Below are positions 1 to 8,090 of a stretch of DNA of 64,000 nucleotides, piece by piece. The notes beneath the pieces are model-generated. The model did no database searches. It saw only the letters and a program-made list of their open reading frames with translations, and had not been told where the DNA came from. Source of the DNA: Pseudomonadota bacterium. Its GTDB lineage: Bacteria; Pseudomonadota; Gammaproteobacteria; Steroidobacterales; Steroidobacteraceae. Made by a program: the position numbers and the translations under genes. Positions within the stretch are counted from its first letter, which is position 1. The number at the start of each line of letters is the position of its first letter. The stretch spans positions 1 to 64,000 of the forward strand of contig QGVD01000007.1 of the NCBI GenBank assembly GCA_003242685.1, read 5' to 3'.

Positions 1-1157
1 CCCATGCGCATGAGCGCTTCCGCGTACCGTACGGTGATGGGTACGTTGCGCGGCGAGAGCGTGATCGCGCGCTCGAAGGTCGCGATCGCGTCGTTCGTGA
101 GCCCCGCCGCCATCTGCGCCTGGCCGAGCGCCGCGGCGAGGAGCGGCACGCTCTCGTGCTGCGACCACAGCTCGTCGAGGATGCGCGCCGCCTCGGCGGG
201 ACGGCCGGCGTTCATCAGCGCCAGCGCTTCGCCGTAACGCTCTCCGAGCCCCGGCTCGCGCTGCTCACGCAGCCGCGCGTAGTAGGCGTGCACGTCAGTT
301 TCGCGCGGCGCCGTGATCACGCGCAGCCGCTCGCGCGCGAGCGCGTAGCTCAGCGACTCGGGGGACTTGGGATGATCGAACTGCGCGGCGCGGTTGCGCG
401 CCTCGGCGATACGGTTCGTCGTGACCGGGTGCGTCTGCAGGAGCTCGGGCACCTGGGCCTGAGCGAGTCCCACGCGCCGGCCCATGGTTTCGAAGAAGTC
501 CGCCATCGCCTTCGGGTCGAAGCCCGCGGCCGCCAGGATGCCGATACCGACGCGGTCGGCTTCGTATTCGTGTGCGCGCGTGAAGTTGATCTGCTGCTGA
601 ACCGCGGCGCCCTGCGCGGCCGCGATCGCGCCCTGCACGACGTCGCCGCCCGCGCCCCCTGACATCGCGCCGATCAGGATCGCTGCAACGATGGCCGCCG
701 TGGTCGCGATGCTCTGCCGGCCCTGCGCGCGCACCATGCGCGCGATGTGCCGCTGCGTGACGTGCGCGATCTCGTGCGCCAGGACGCTCGCCAGCTCGGA
801 CTCGTTCGCGGTGGCGAGGATCAGGCCGTAGTTGACGCCGATGAAGCCGCCGGGGAGAGCGAAAGCGTTGATCGTGGAATCGCGGACGACGAAGAAGTGG
901 AAACGCTGCCCGCCTTCCGGCACGTGCGCCGCCAGGCGCGAGCCGAGCGCCTGAAGATACTCGTCGAGCTCCGGGTCCTCGATGATCTGATTCTGATCGC
1001 GCAGGTTGCGCACGATCATCGCGCCGAGCCGGTACTCCTCGTTGAGGCTCAGGACGGCGCTCGCAGGGCTGCCCATGTCCGGCAGGTCGGATCCCGTCTG
1101 GGCCGAGGCGACCGTCGCCAGAGCGCAGGCGAGCAGTGTGAGGAGCTTCGTACGCAT
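1..1157 (-). CDS. bepA: M48 family periplasmic metalloprotease BepA/YfgC with TPRs (3' part outside window)
   Basis: Read on the minus strand from an ATG at 1157; the gene runs off the window edge, leaving about 385 residues. A signal peptide covers roughly residues 1-19 (MRTKLLTLLA...ASAQ). The zinc motif HEIAH is at about 128-132 and the third-ligand region HEYEAD at about 196-201. Behind these the visible part enters TPR-like helices (ALALMNAGRPAEAA). This is the architecture of BepA, a periplasmic protease-chaperone that helps assemble or degrade outer-membrane proteins such as LptD, together with the BAM complex. It is the last visible gene of a minus-strand run gcvR-bcp-phoH-bepA, an order known from Pseudomonas. 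The family call is secure; exact orthology to BepA rather than a sister M48 protease (LoiP/YcaL) rests on the TPR region and the context. Confidence 0.9.
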   Translation of the reverse strand, partial: MRTKLLTLLACALATVASAQTGSDLPDMGSPASAVLSLNEEYRLGAMIVRNLRDQNQIIEDPELDEYLQALGSRLAAHVPEGGQRFHFFVVRDSTINAFALPGGFIGVNYGLILATANESELASVLAHEIAHVTQRHIARMVRAQGRQSIATTAAIVAAILIGAMSGGAGGDVVQGAIAAAQGAAVQQQINFTRAHEYEADRVGIGILAAAGFDPKAMADFFETMGRRVGLAQAQVPELLQTHPVTTNRIAEARNRAAQFDHPKSPESLSYALARERLRVITAPRETDVHAYYARLREQREPGLGERYGEALALMNAGRPAEAARILDELWSQHESVPLLAAALGQAQMAAGLTNDAIATFERAITLSPRNVPITVRYAEALMRM

Positions 1158-1223
1158 GACTGTCGGGTTCGACCGGTCCTCCACGGCCGGAGTTTCAGTC
1201 TGGCGGGCGGCGCGCAGGCCCCG

Positions 1224-2705
1224 TCAGAGGTTCTCCGAGGCGAACTCGGCGAGGCGCGAGCGCTCGCCGCGCAGCAGCGTGACGTGCCCGGAGTGCGGCC
1301 AGCCACGGAAGCGGTTCACGGCATAGGTCAGCCCGGACGTGGTCTCCGTGAGGTACGGCGTGTCGATCTGGGCGATGTTGCCGAGGCACGCCAGCTTCGT
1401 GCCCGGACCGGCGCGCGTGATCAGCGCCTTCATCTGCTTCGGCGTGAGGTTCTGCGCCTCGTCGAGAATGATGAAGCGGTTGAGGAACGTGCGGCCGCGC
1501 ATGAAGTTGAGCGAGCGGATCTTGATCCGGCTGCGCAGCAGGTCGTTGGTCGCCGCACGGCCCCAGTTGCCGCCTTCCTGACTCTGGGTGAGCACCTCGA
1601 GGTTGTCCATGAGCGCGCCCATCCAGGGCTCCATCTTCTCCTCCTCCGTGCCCGGGAGGAATCCGATGTCCTCGCCGAGCGGGATGGTGACGCGCGTCAT
1701 GATGATCTCGACGAAGCGGTTCGCCTCGAGCGTCTGCACGAGCCCCGCCGCGAGTGTCAGCAGTGTCTTACCGGTGCCCGCGGGCCCGAGTATCGTCACG
1801 AAGTCGACCTCGGGATCCATCAGGAGGTTGAGGGCGAAGTTCTGCTCGCGGTTGCGTGCGGTGATTCCCCACACGCTGTGCCGCTCGCTGCGGTAGTCGC
1901 GCAGCAGCTCGATCACCGCGCGATCTCCGCTCACCCTGCGCACGATCGCCTCGATGCCCTCCGGGCTGTCCTCGTACACGCACATGTTCGGCTGCCACTC
2001 CCGGACGGCGGGCCCTTCGATCTCGTAGAAGGTGCGATCGCCTTCCTTCCAGGACCTGAGGTCGCGGCCGTGCCGCTCCCAGAAGTCCGCGGGCAGGGGC
2101 GCCATGCCCGAGTAGAGGACGTCGGTGTCCTCGATCGTCTTGTCGCTGTAGTAGTCCTCGGCGTGGATGCCGAGCACCGCGGCCTTGATGCGCAGGTTGA
2201 TGTCCTTGGAGACGAGCACCACGCGGTCGTGCGGATGCTCCTTCTGCAGGGCGAGCGTCTGGGCCAGGATGGCGTTGTCCGCGCCGTGCCCGGGCAGGCT
2301 CTCGGGCAGCACGCTCGTGAGCTGGCGCGTCTGGAAGAAGAGCCGGCCGCTCGCGGGACGCTTGCCGCCGTTGACCGAGAGACCGGACGGAATGGGCAGG
2401 CCGCGGTCGATCTGCTCCTTCGTGGCGTCGCGCATCATGTCGTCGAGGAAGCGGCTGACCTGACGGACGTTGCGCGAGGCTTCCGAGAGACCCTTCTTGT
2501 GCGCGTCGAGCTCCTCGAGCACGACCATGGGGAGATAGATGTCGTGCTCCTCGAACCGGAAGATCGCGGTGGGATCGTGCATCAGCACGTTCGTGTCCAG
2601 CACGAAGAGCCTGCGCTGTTCCTGCGGGGCGCCCTTCGCTCCGTGAAGGGAGGTGCCGGCCTTTGCGCCGGCGGATCCTGATTCAGAGAGACTTCGCCGC
2701 TTCAA
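1224..2705 (-). CDS. PIN domain - PhoH family ATPase/ribonuclease (PhoH2-like)
   Basis: 493 residues. An N-terminal PIN nuclease domain opens with LDTNV at about 36-40. The C-terminal PhoH/RNA-helicase-like P-loop domain has Walker A GPAGTGKT at about 307-314 and Walker B-like DEAQ at about 415-418. Such PIN-PhoH fusions act as ATP-dependent RNA unwinding and cleaving enzymes in mycobacteria, so a role in RNA turnover is an inference here. The start is probably TTG at 2705: a strong GGAGGAA Shine-Dalgarno lies 4 nt upstream (2710-2716). No ATG occurs before the PIN motif. The start therefore sits inside the 3' end of bcp (23 bp overlap), implying translational coupling. Confidence 0.88.
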   Translation of the reverse strand: MKRRSLSESGSAGAKAGTSLHGAKGAPQEQRRLFVLDTNVLMHDPTAIFRFEEHDIYLPMVVLEELDAHKKGLSEASRNVRQVSRFLDDMMRDATKEQIDRGLPIPSGLSVNGGKRPASGRLFFQTRQLTSVLPESLPGHGADNAILAQTLALQKEHPHDRVVLVSKDINLRIKAAVLGIHAEDYYSDKTIEDTDVLYSGMAPLPADFWERHGRDLRSWKEGDRTFYEIEGPAVREWQPNMCVYEDSPEGIEAIVRRVSGDRAVIELLRDYRSERHSVWGITARNREQNFALNLLMDPEVDFVTILGPAGTGKTLLTLAAGLVQTLEANRFVEIIMTRVTIPLGEDIGFLPGTEEEKMEPWMGALMDNLEVLTQSQEGGNWGRAATNDLLRSRIKIRSLNFMRGRTFLNRFIILDEAQNLTPKQMKALITRAGPGTKLACLGNIAQIDTPYLTETTSGLTYAVNRFRGWPHSGHVTLLRGERSRLAEFASENL

Positions 2706-3156
2706 GCACTTCCTCCGCGTGACCGTCGACCTTCACCTTGCGCCATTCGCGGCGCAGTACACCGTCACGATCGATAAGGAACGTGCTGCGCTCGATGCCC
2801 ATCACCTTGCGGCCGTACATGTTCTTCTCGCGGATGACATCGAACATCCGGCACACCTTCTCCTCCTCGTCGGAAAGGAGCGGGAAGGGCAAACGTTCCT
2901 TCTCCCGGAATTTCTCGTGCGACTTGATGCTGTCGCGCGAGATGCCGACGACCTGCACGCCCGCCCTGCGGAACCTGGCGTACAGATCGCGGAAGTCCTG
3001 ACTCTCCCGGGTGCATCCGGAGGTCATGTCCTTGGGATAGAAGTAGATGACGAGAGGAGCCCCGGCGGCGTCCTTCGACAGCCGCCACGTCGTGCCGCCA
3101 GTGGCGGGAAGAGAGAAATCGGGCACCTTGCGTCCTACGGCGATCTTCGTTGCCAT
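2683..3156 (-). CDS. bcp: Peroxiredoxin, Bcp/PrxQ type (thioredoxin-dependent thiol peroxidase)
   Basis: 157 residues, a normal length for bacterioferritin comigratory protein, a cytosolic AhpC/TSA-fold enzyme reducing H2O2 and organic hydroperoxides. The peroxidatic motif PKDMTSGC puts the active Cys at 48 and keeps the Pro-xxx-Thr-xx-Cys pattern. E. coli Bcp has a resolving Cys five residues later; that position is Gln here. The only other cysteine is C102 (EKVC), the counterpart of a conserved Bcp Cys. The enzyme may thus work as a 1-Cys peroxiredoxin or use C102. It lies 14 bp after gcvR on the same strand and is overlapped by the PhoH-type gene. Confidence 0.92.
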   Translation of the reverse strand: MATKIAVGRKVPDFSLPATGGTTWRLSKDAAGAPLVIYFYPKDMTSGCTRESQDFRDLYARFRRAGVQVVGISRDSIKSHEKFREKERLPFPLLSDEEEKVCRMFDVIREKNMYGRKVMGIERSTFLIDRDGVLRREWRKVKVDGHAEEVLEAAKSL

Positions 3157-3170
3157 CTGTGCCGGCTACC

Positions 3171-3701
3171 TCACGATTTCACCGGCTCGAGTATGGCGTC
3201 CAGATTGAGCGAGTCGCAGAACTCCATGAACTCCTCGCGCAGATGCGCCACGTGAATGCGGCTCGGAACGTTGACGATCATCTGGACCGAGAACATCGGC
3301 GCGCCGGTGTGCGCCGCGGGGTAGCTTCGGGTCGATACCTCGGCGATGTCGATGCCGCGGCTCGCGAAGAAGCCGGAGAGCCCCGAAACGATGCCCGTCT
3401 GGTCCAGGCAGACCACGTCGATCGAGTACGGCAGCATGTCCGTGCGTGCGGGGCGCGGTTCCGTACGCTTCAGGTGCACGCTGAGGTTGCTGGTCTCCGC
3501 AAGACGCTTGAGCTCGGTTTCGAGCTTCGCCAGCGCATGCCAGTTGCCCGAGACGAGCAGCAGCATGGCGAACTCGGAGCCGAGATTGACCATGCGACTC
3601 TCGCTGATGTTGCCCCCGCAGTCACTGATGACGCGGGTCAGCTCGTGAACCATCCCCGTTCGGTCGCTGCCGATAGCGGAAACGGCAAGGTACTGTTTCA
3701 T
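3171..3701 (-). CDS. gcvR: GcvR-like glycine cleavage system regulator (two ACT domains)
   Basis: 176 residues from the ATG at 3701 (MKQYLAVSAIGSD); an upstream in-frame start at 3827 would only add a low-complexity Arg/Pro tail and run into the dapA promoter region. Two ACT-type modules are visible, one starting at AIGSDRTGMV and one at CLDQTGIVSGL. This pattern matches GcvR, which antagonises GcvA control of the glycine cleavage genes in E. coli. It is divergent from dapA with bcp downstream, as in E. coli and Pseudomonas. No DNA-binding domain is seen, consistent with a protein-protein regulator; the identity of its partner in this organism is inferred. Confidence 0.85.
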   Translation of the reverse strand: MKQYLAVSAIGSDRTGMVHELTRVISDCGGNISESRMVNLGSEFAMLLLVSGNWHALAKLETELKRLAETSNLSVHLKRTEPRPARTDMLPYSIDVVCLDQTGIVSGLSGFFASRGIDIAEVSTRSYPAAHTGAPMFSVQMIVNVPSRIHVAHLREEFMEFCDSLNLDAILEPVKS

Positions 3702-3797
3702 CTTCCGAATCGAATCCTTTTCGTGGCGGCAGTGTACCGGGAGCGAGGGCGGCTTGCGACCGGGCCCCGGAAGGCCCGGCCGCGGTCCGCTTCCTGC

Positions 3798-3827
3798 TTG
3801 CCTAGGCCGAGCACGGGCTCGTAACAT
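3798..3827 (+). promoter_or_regulatory. Candidate sigma-70 promoter of dapA
   Basis: TTGCCT at 3798-3803 and TAACAT at 3822-3827 are separated by 18 bp and lie about 40 bp before the dapA ATG, in the divergent gcvR/dapA gap. The match is by eye; no transcription data are available. Confidence 0.4.
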
Positions 3828-3865
3828 CGCGCGCTCGCTCGCCGCCCGGAAAACCGCGTACCCGC

Positions 3866-4744
3866 ATGTTCACAGGCAGCCTGGTAGCTCTGGTCACGCC
3901 GATGCACGCCGACGGCTCGCTCGATTTCGCGGCCTGGTCGCGGCTCATCGACTTCCACGTCGGCAGCGGTACCCAGGGCATCGTGGTGGGGGGCACGACG
4001 GGCGAGTCGGCGACCATCACGGACGCGGAGCTTCGCGAGCTCGTGAGCCGGGCCTGTGCACAGGCGCGGTCCAGGGTACAGATCATCGCCGGCGCAGGTA
4101 CGAGCAGCACCGCTGCCACGGTGGAGCGTGTCCGCTGGCTCTCCGAGCTGCCTGTCGACGGACTCCTGGTCGTCACACCGGCCTACAACCGTCCGACTCA
4201 GGAAGGGCTCTACCGGCACTACGAGGCCGTGGCGAGAGCCGCTCGGGTTCCAGTGATTCCCTACAACGTTCCTTCGCGGACGGCAGTGGATCTCCTGCCC
4301 GAAACGACCGCGCGCGTGGCGCAACTTCCCGGGGTCGTCGCAGTCAAAGAGGCCGTCGCTCAGATCGACCGTGTGCGGCAGCTCTGCGCCATGTGCCCGC
4401 CGGGCTTCGCCGTGCTGAGCGGCGATGACGCGACGGCGTGCGAGGCCATGCTGGCAGGGGCGCGCGGCGTGATCTCCGTGACGGCGAACGTCGTGCCGGC
4501 GGCGATGTCGGCGATGTCGGCCGCGGCCATCGCGGGAGAGCGCGAGCGCGCGAAAGCGCTCGACGAGCCGCTCAGTGCGCTGCACCGGGATCTCTTCCTG
4601 GAGCCGAACCCGATTCCGGTGAAGTGGGCGCTCGCGCGCATGGGGCTCATCGAGAGCGGCATTCGACTGCCGCTCACGGAGCTGTCGCAGACGCATCACG
4701 AGAAGCTCCTGGCGTCGCTGCGGCGCGCAGGAGCCCTGAGCTGA
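3866..4744 (+). CDS. dapA: 4-hydroxy-tetrahydrodipicolinate synthase
   Basis: 292 residues, exactly the E. coli length. It condenses pyruvate with aspartate semialdehyde, the first committed step to meso-diaminopimelate and lysine. The TIM-barrel signature GGTTGESAT is at 42-50. Y107 and Y133 of the proton relay, R138, and the Schiff-base lysine K161 (VAVKEAV) all fall at the E. coli positions. A short lipoprotein gene follows 40 bp downstream, in the place where E. coli has bamC. The later lysine-pathway gene dapB is also in this window. Confidence 0.98.
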   Translation: MFTGSLVALVTPMHADGSLDFAAWSRLIDFHVGSGTQGIVVGGTTGESATITDAELRELVSRACAQARSRVQIIAGAGTSSTAATVERVRWLSELPVDGLLVVTPAYNRPTQEGLYRHYEAVARAARVPVIPYNVPSRTAVDLLPETTARVAQLPGVVAVKEAVAQIDRVRQLCAMCPPGFAVLSGDDATACEAMLAGARGVISVTANVVPAAMSAMSAAAIAGERERAKALDEPLSALHRDLFLEPNPIPVKWALARMGLIESGIRLPLTELSQTHHEKLLASLRRAGALS

Positions 4745-4784
4745 GAAGAGTCAGGCGCTCGAGAGCGCCGCGGGGGTTTGCACG

Positions 4785-5069
4785 ATGATCGGTACGGGAG
4801 CGAGACTCTTGGCGGCAGTCGCGTTCTCGCTGGCGCTCGCCGGCTGCTCCACACTGCGCAGCTCGTGTCACGATCCCGCGCCGTACACCGAAGCGAAGAG
4901 CATTCCGCCGCTCAGGATTCCGCCCGGGCTCGAGGCGCCGGATACACGCGGCGCGCTCCGCATACCGGAGCTCAACGAGCCTGCGCCGCCGCCCCGCAAG
5001 CGCGGCGACAAGTGCCTCGACGAGCCGCCGCCGTACTCGACTCCGAAGCCCGTGCCGCCCCAGGCATAG
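4785..5069 (+). CDS. Short BamC-like outer-membrane lipoprotein
   Basis: 94 residues. A lipoprotein signal (lipobox LALAGC) predicts lipidated Cys at about 20. The mature part is short and proline-rich, with IPPLRIPPGLEAPDTRGALRIP and then PPP/KPVPP stretches. It sits directly after dapA, where gammaproteobacteria carry bamC (nlpB), and the unstructured BamC N-terminus that contacts BamD has similar PPxL-PPGL wording. The two helix-grip domains of full BamC (about 340 residues) are absent. I read it as a reduced BamC or a BamC N-terminal-like lipoprotein; that assignment rests mainly on position. Confidence 0.6.
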   Translation: MIGTGARLLAAVAFSLALAGCSTLRSSCHDPAPYTEAKSIPPLRIPPGLEAPDTRGALRIPELNEPAPPPRKRGDKCLDEPPPYSTPKPVPPQA

Positions 5070-5189
5070 CCTCGTGCACGGCCGCTGCGGAACGTCCATC
5101 TGCGGGAGCTTCGTAGTATCATGCGCTCCTCACGCGAGATGCGGCGCGTGCCTCGGCGCCGTCGAGATATCGAGCATAAGTCATTGATT

Positions 5190-5281
5190 GGAGAGGTGGC
5201 CGAGTGGTCGAAGGCGCTGGACTGGAATTCCAGTAACATCTTCACGGGTGTTCGTGGGTTCGAATCCCACCCTCTCCGCCA
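5190..5281 (+). tRNA. tRNA-Ser (anticodon GGA)
   Basis: The acceptor stem GGAGAGG (5190-5196) pairs with CCTCTCC (5271-5277), followed by discriminator G and an encoded CCA (5279-5281). The anticodon stem CTGGA/TCCAG holds the loop CTGGAAT, giving anticodon GGA. A long variable arm and the TTCGAAT T-loop are typical of serine tRNA. It lies just before the SRP RNA gene. Confidence 0.97.
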
Positions 5282-5286
5282 AGCAT

Positions 5287-5400
5287 GGTGGCTCGCATCG
5301 GCTCCTTCCGCGACGACCAGTCGTGAACCCCGTCAGGCCCGGAAGGGAGCAGCGGTAGCGATGATGTCGGGTGCCGGAGTCCGGCTGGTGCGGGCCGCCT
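5287..5400 (+). ncRNA. ffs: 4.5S signal recognition particle RNA
   Basis: The hallmark SRP core GTCAGGCCCGGAAGGGAGCA (5332-5351), which carries the GGAA tetraloop and the Ffh-binding internal loop, is present. The ends GGTGGCTCGCA (5287-5297) and TGCGGGCCGCC (5389-5399) close a long terminal stem with G-U pairs. The length of about 114 nt is that of bacterial small SRP RNA. Location between a serine tRNA and dnaX is a conserved bacterial arrangement. Exact ends are estimated from the pairing. Confidence 0.95.
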
Positions 5401-5408
5401 CCCTTGCT

Positions 5409-5424
5409 CCGGCCTGACGGCCGG
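5409..5424 (+). terminator. Hairpin after ffs
   Basis: CCGGCC-TGAC-GGCCGG forms a perfect 6-bp stem with a 4-nt loop just after the SRP RNA. There is no T-run behind it, so it may stop or process transcripts only weakly; dnaX starts 47 bp downstream. Confidence 0.35.
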
Positions 5425-5471
5425 AACGATCGCGGGGTTCGTCCGGAGGGCGGGCCCCGTACGAGAACCAG

Positions 5472-7085
5472 ATGAGCTATACGGCACTGGCGCGCAAGTG
5501 GCGCCCGAAGCGATTCGCCGAGCTGATCGGGCAGGAGCACGTGCTGCGTGCGCTGGCGAACGCTCTCGACTCCGGACGGGTGCACCACGCGTTCCTGTTC
5601 ACGGGTACGCGCGGCGTGGGCAAGACGACGATCGCGCGCATCCTGGCGAAGTGCCTCAACTGCGAAGCGGGCGTCAGCGCCAACCCGTGCGGCGAATGCT
5701 CGAGCTGCCGCGAGATCGACGCCGGCCGCTTCGTGGATCTCATCGAGGTCGACGCGGCGTCGCGCACGAAGGTCGACGACACGCGCGAGTTGCTCGACAA
5801 CGTGCAGTACGCGCCGACGCGAGGCCGCTTCAAGGTGTACCTCATCGACGAGGTGCACATGCTCTCGACGCACTCTTTCAACGCGCTGCTGAAGACGCTC
5901 GAGGAGCCTCCGCCGCACGTGAAGTTCCTCCTCGCGACGACCGATCCGCAGAAGCTGCCGATCACCGTCCTGTCGCGCTGCCTGCAGTTCAATCTCAAGC
6001 GGCTGCCCGCATCCCTCATCGCCGAGCGCATGCGGCAGATCCTGGAAGCGGAGGGCATCGAGTACGAGCCCGCGGGAATCCGCCTCGTGGCGCAGGCGGC
6101 CGACGGCAGCGTGCGCGACGGGCTCTCGCTCCTCGATCAGCTCATCGCCTTCGGGGGCGGCAAGGTCGGCGAAGCGGAGGCGCGCGCGATGCTCGGCACG
6201 GTCGCGCGCGATCACGTGGTGCAGCTCGCGCGGCATCTCGCGTCGGCCGATGCGACGTCGCTCGTGCGCCATGCGCGTTCGCTCGAGGAATGGGCGCCGG
6301 ATTATGCGCAGGTGCTCGACGAGCTCGCTTCGCTCCTCGTGCGCGTGGCGCTCGCTCAGACGGTGCCGGACGTGGAGAGCGACGATCTCTATGCACCGGA
6401 GCTCATCGAGAGTCTCGCGCGCGAGATGTCGCCCGAGGACGTGCAGCTCTACTACCAGATCGCGATCACGGGCCGGCGGGATCTGCACCTGGCGCCCGAT
6501 CCGCGCACGGGATTCGAGATGACCCTGCTGCGCATGCTCGCCTTCCGCCCGACGGACGAGCTCGTTGCCGCTGCGGCTCCGGCAGGCGCACCCGCGATCC
6601 GGCCGAGCGCGCAGGGTGAACGGCGCGGAACGGGCGGAGCAGGAGCAAGCGCCGCGCCTGCGCCATCGGCAGCCGGCGGAGCGCAGCCGGGCGTGCGATC
6701 AGAGGCGGATCAATCATGGGCCGCGATCGTGAGCCAGCTCGAACTGCAGGGCGCGGCACGCCAGCTCGCGAGTCACTGCGTGCTCGTCGGTCGCGAAGGC
6801 TCCGTCGTGCGGCTCGCGCTCGATCCGCGCAACCAGTTCGTGCGCACGCGTGCGCAGGAGGAGAAGCTCGCGCAGGCGCTCTCACGCTTCTTCGGTCAGC
6901 CCGTGAGGCTCGAGTTCGAGGTCGCCGAGAGCGGGGCGCTGACACCGGCCCAGGCCGAGCAGCGCGCGGCACAGCAGGAGCTCGATGCGGCGCGACAGTC
7001 TCTCGAAGCCGATCCCACCGTGCGTGCGCTCAAGGAGCGCTTCGGTGCGACACTGATTCCCGAGACCGTCCGTCCCCTCAAGTGA
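5472..7085 (+). CDS. dnaX: DNA polymerase III subunit gamma/tau
   Basis: 537 residues, starting MSYTALARKWRPKRF as DnaX proteins do. The clamp-loader AAA+ core has Walker A GTRGVGKTT at about 44-52, a zinc module including CGECSSC near 75, Walker B DEVH near 125 and the sensor-1/arginine-finger region TVLSRCLQFNL near 160. After about residue 360 comes an Ala/Gly/Pro-rich linker, then a short C-terminal tau-type domain that would contact the polymerase alpha subunit and DnaB. It is shorter than E. coli tau (643 residues). No A6-G slip sequence is evident, so a gamma form made by programmed frameshift is not supported. It is followed by ybaB and recR as in many bacteria. Confidence 0.97.
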   Translation: MSYTALARKWRPKRFAELIGQEHVLRALANALDSGRVHHAFLFTGTRGVGKTTIARILAKCLNCEAGVSANPCGECSSCREIDAGRFVDLIEVDAASRTKVDDTRELLDNVQYAPTRGRFKVYLIDEVHMLSTHSFNALLKTLEEPPPHVKFLLATTDPQKLPITVLSRCLQFNLKRLPASLIAERMRQILEAEGIEYEPAGIRLVAQAADGSVRDGLSLLDQLIAFGGGKVGEAEARAMLGTVARDHVVQLARHLASADATSLVRHARSLEEWAPDYAQVLDELASLLVRVALAQTVPDVESDDLYAPELIESLAREMSPEDVQLYYQIAITGRRDLHLAPDPRTGFEMTLLRMLAFRPTDELVAAAAPAGAPAIRPSAQGERRGTGGAGASAAPAPSAAGGAQPGVRSEADQSWAAIVSQLELQGAARQLASHCVLVGREGSVVRLALDPRNQFVRTRAQEEKLAQALSRFFGQPVRLEFEVAESGALTPAQAEQRAAQQELDAARQSLEADPTVRALKERFGATLIPETVRPLK

Positions 7086-7164
7086 CCGAGGCGGCGGTTC
7101 GGGCGGGTTCGATCCTGCAGCGAGACGAACGACGGATTACACGCCAACCCCGAAGAGGCAAGCC

Positions 7165-7491
7165 ATGCGCGGGAACTTCAACAATCTGATGAAGCAGGCA
7201 CAGGCGATGCAGGCCAGCATGCAGAAGGCGCAGGCCGAGATCGCCAGCATCGAGGTCGAAGGCTCCGCCGGCGGCGGGATGGTGAAGGTCACGATGACGG
7301 GCCGTCACGAGGTCAAGCGCGTGCAGATCGAACCGTCCATCGTCGTTGCCGATGATCGCGAGATGCTCGAGGATCTGATCGCCGCCGCCGTGAACGACGC
7401 CGTTCAGCGCGTGGAGGCGCGCATCCAGGAGAAGATGGCGAGCCTCATGGCGGGCATGCAGCTGCCGCCCGGATTCAAGCTGCCGTTCTGA
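7165..7491 (+). CDS. ybaB: YbaB/EbfC family nucleoid-associated protein
   Basis: 108 residues, the usual family length. It begins MRGNFNNLMKQAQAMQ, with a long N-terminal helix, then the conserved strand EGSAGGGMVKV, and ends PPGFKLPF as YbaB proteins do. YbaB forms tweezer-like dimers that bind DNA and is almost always between dnaX and recR, as here. Its stop overlaps the recR start by one base (TGATG at 7489-7493), so the two are translationally coupled. Confidence 0.96.
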   Translation: MRGNFNNLMKQAQAMQASMQKAQAEIASIEVEGSAGGGMVKVTMTGRHEVKRVQIEPSIVVADDREMLEDLIAAAVNDAVQRVEARIQEKMASLMAGMQLPPGFKLPF

Positions 7492-8090
7492 TGAAGCTCT
7501 CACCCAGTCTCTCGAAACTCATCGACGCGCTGCGCGCGCTGCCGGGCGTGGGTCCGAAGACCGCGCAGCGCATGGCGTTCCACCTGCTGCAGGACGGGAG
7601 GACGGGCGCACGTGCGCTCGCGGAGGCGCTGACGCAGGCGCTCGAGTCCGTGGGGCGCTGCAAGCGCTGCCGCATGCTGACCGAAGGCGAGCTCTGCTCG
7701 ATCTGCTCGTCTCCACAGCGCGATGCGACCCTGCTCTGCGTCGTGGAATCGCCGGCGGACGTGCTCGCCGTCGAGCTCTCGGGCAGCTACCGCGGGCACT
7801 ACTTCGTGCTGATGGGACATCTCTCACCGCTCGACGGCATCGGACCCGAGCAGCTCGGCGTACGCGAGCTCGAAGCCATACTCGCCGAAGGGCAGGTGCG
7901 CGAAGTGATCCTCGCAACCAATCCGACGGTGGAAGGTGAGGCCACCGCCCATTTCCTCGGCGAGCTCGCCACACGCCGCGGCGTGCGCGCCTCGCGCATC
8001 GCGCATGGCGTCCCGATGGGCGGCGAGCTCGAATACGTGGACGGCGGCACGCTGGCGCACGCGCTCGCTGGACGACACGCGATCAGCTAG
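7491..8090 (+). CDS. recR: Recombination mediator RecR
   Basis: 199 residues. An N-terminal helix-hairpin-helix lies at LRALPGVGPKTAQRMA, followed by the zinc finger CKRCRMLTEGELCSIC at about 56-71. The Toprim domain starts at LLCVVESPADVLAVE, and the Walker-B-like HYFVLMGHLSPLDGIGP follows. With RecO and RecF it loads RecA onto SSB-coated single-stranded DNA. It is the last gene of the dnaX-ybaB-recR run. Its 3' end overlaps the convergent rsgA by 8 bp. Confidence 0.97.
   Translation: MKLSPSLSKLIDALRALPGVGPKTAQRMAFHLLQDGRTGARALAEALTQALESVGRCKRCRMLTEGELCSICSSPQRDATLLCVVESPADVLAVELSGSYRGHYFVLMGHLSPLDGIGPEQLGVRELEAILAEGQVREVILATNPTVEGEATAHFLGELATRRGVRASRIAHGVPMGGELEYVDGGTLAHALAGRHAIS

Noticed and set aside
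747..2681. A 644-codon plus-strand frame
   Set aside because: Antisense to bepA and the PhoH-type gene, both of which have clear motifs.
5472..7085. Programmed frameshift in dnaX giving a gamma form
   Set aside because: No A-rich slip heptamer was seen in the gene, so the E. coli type mechanism is not supported.
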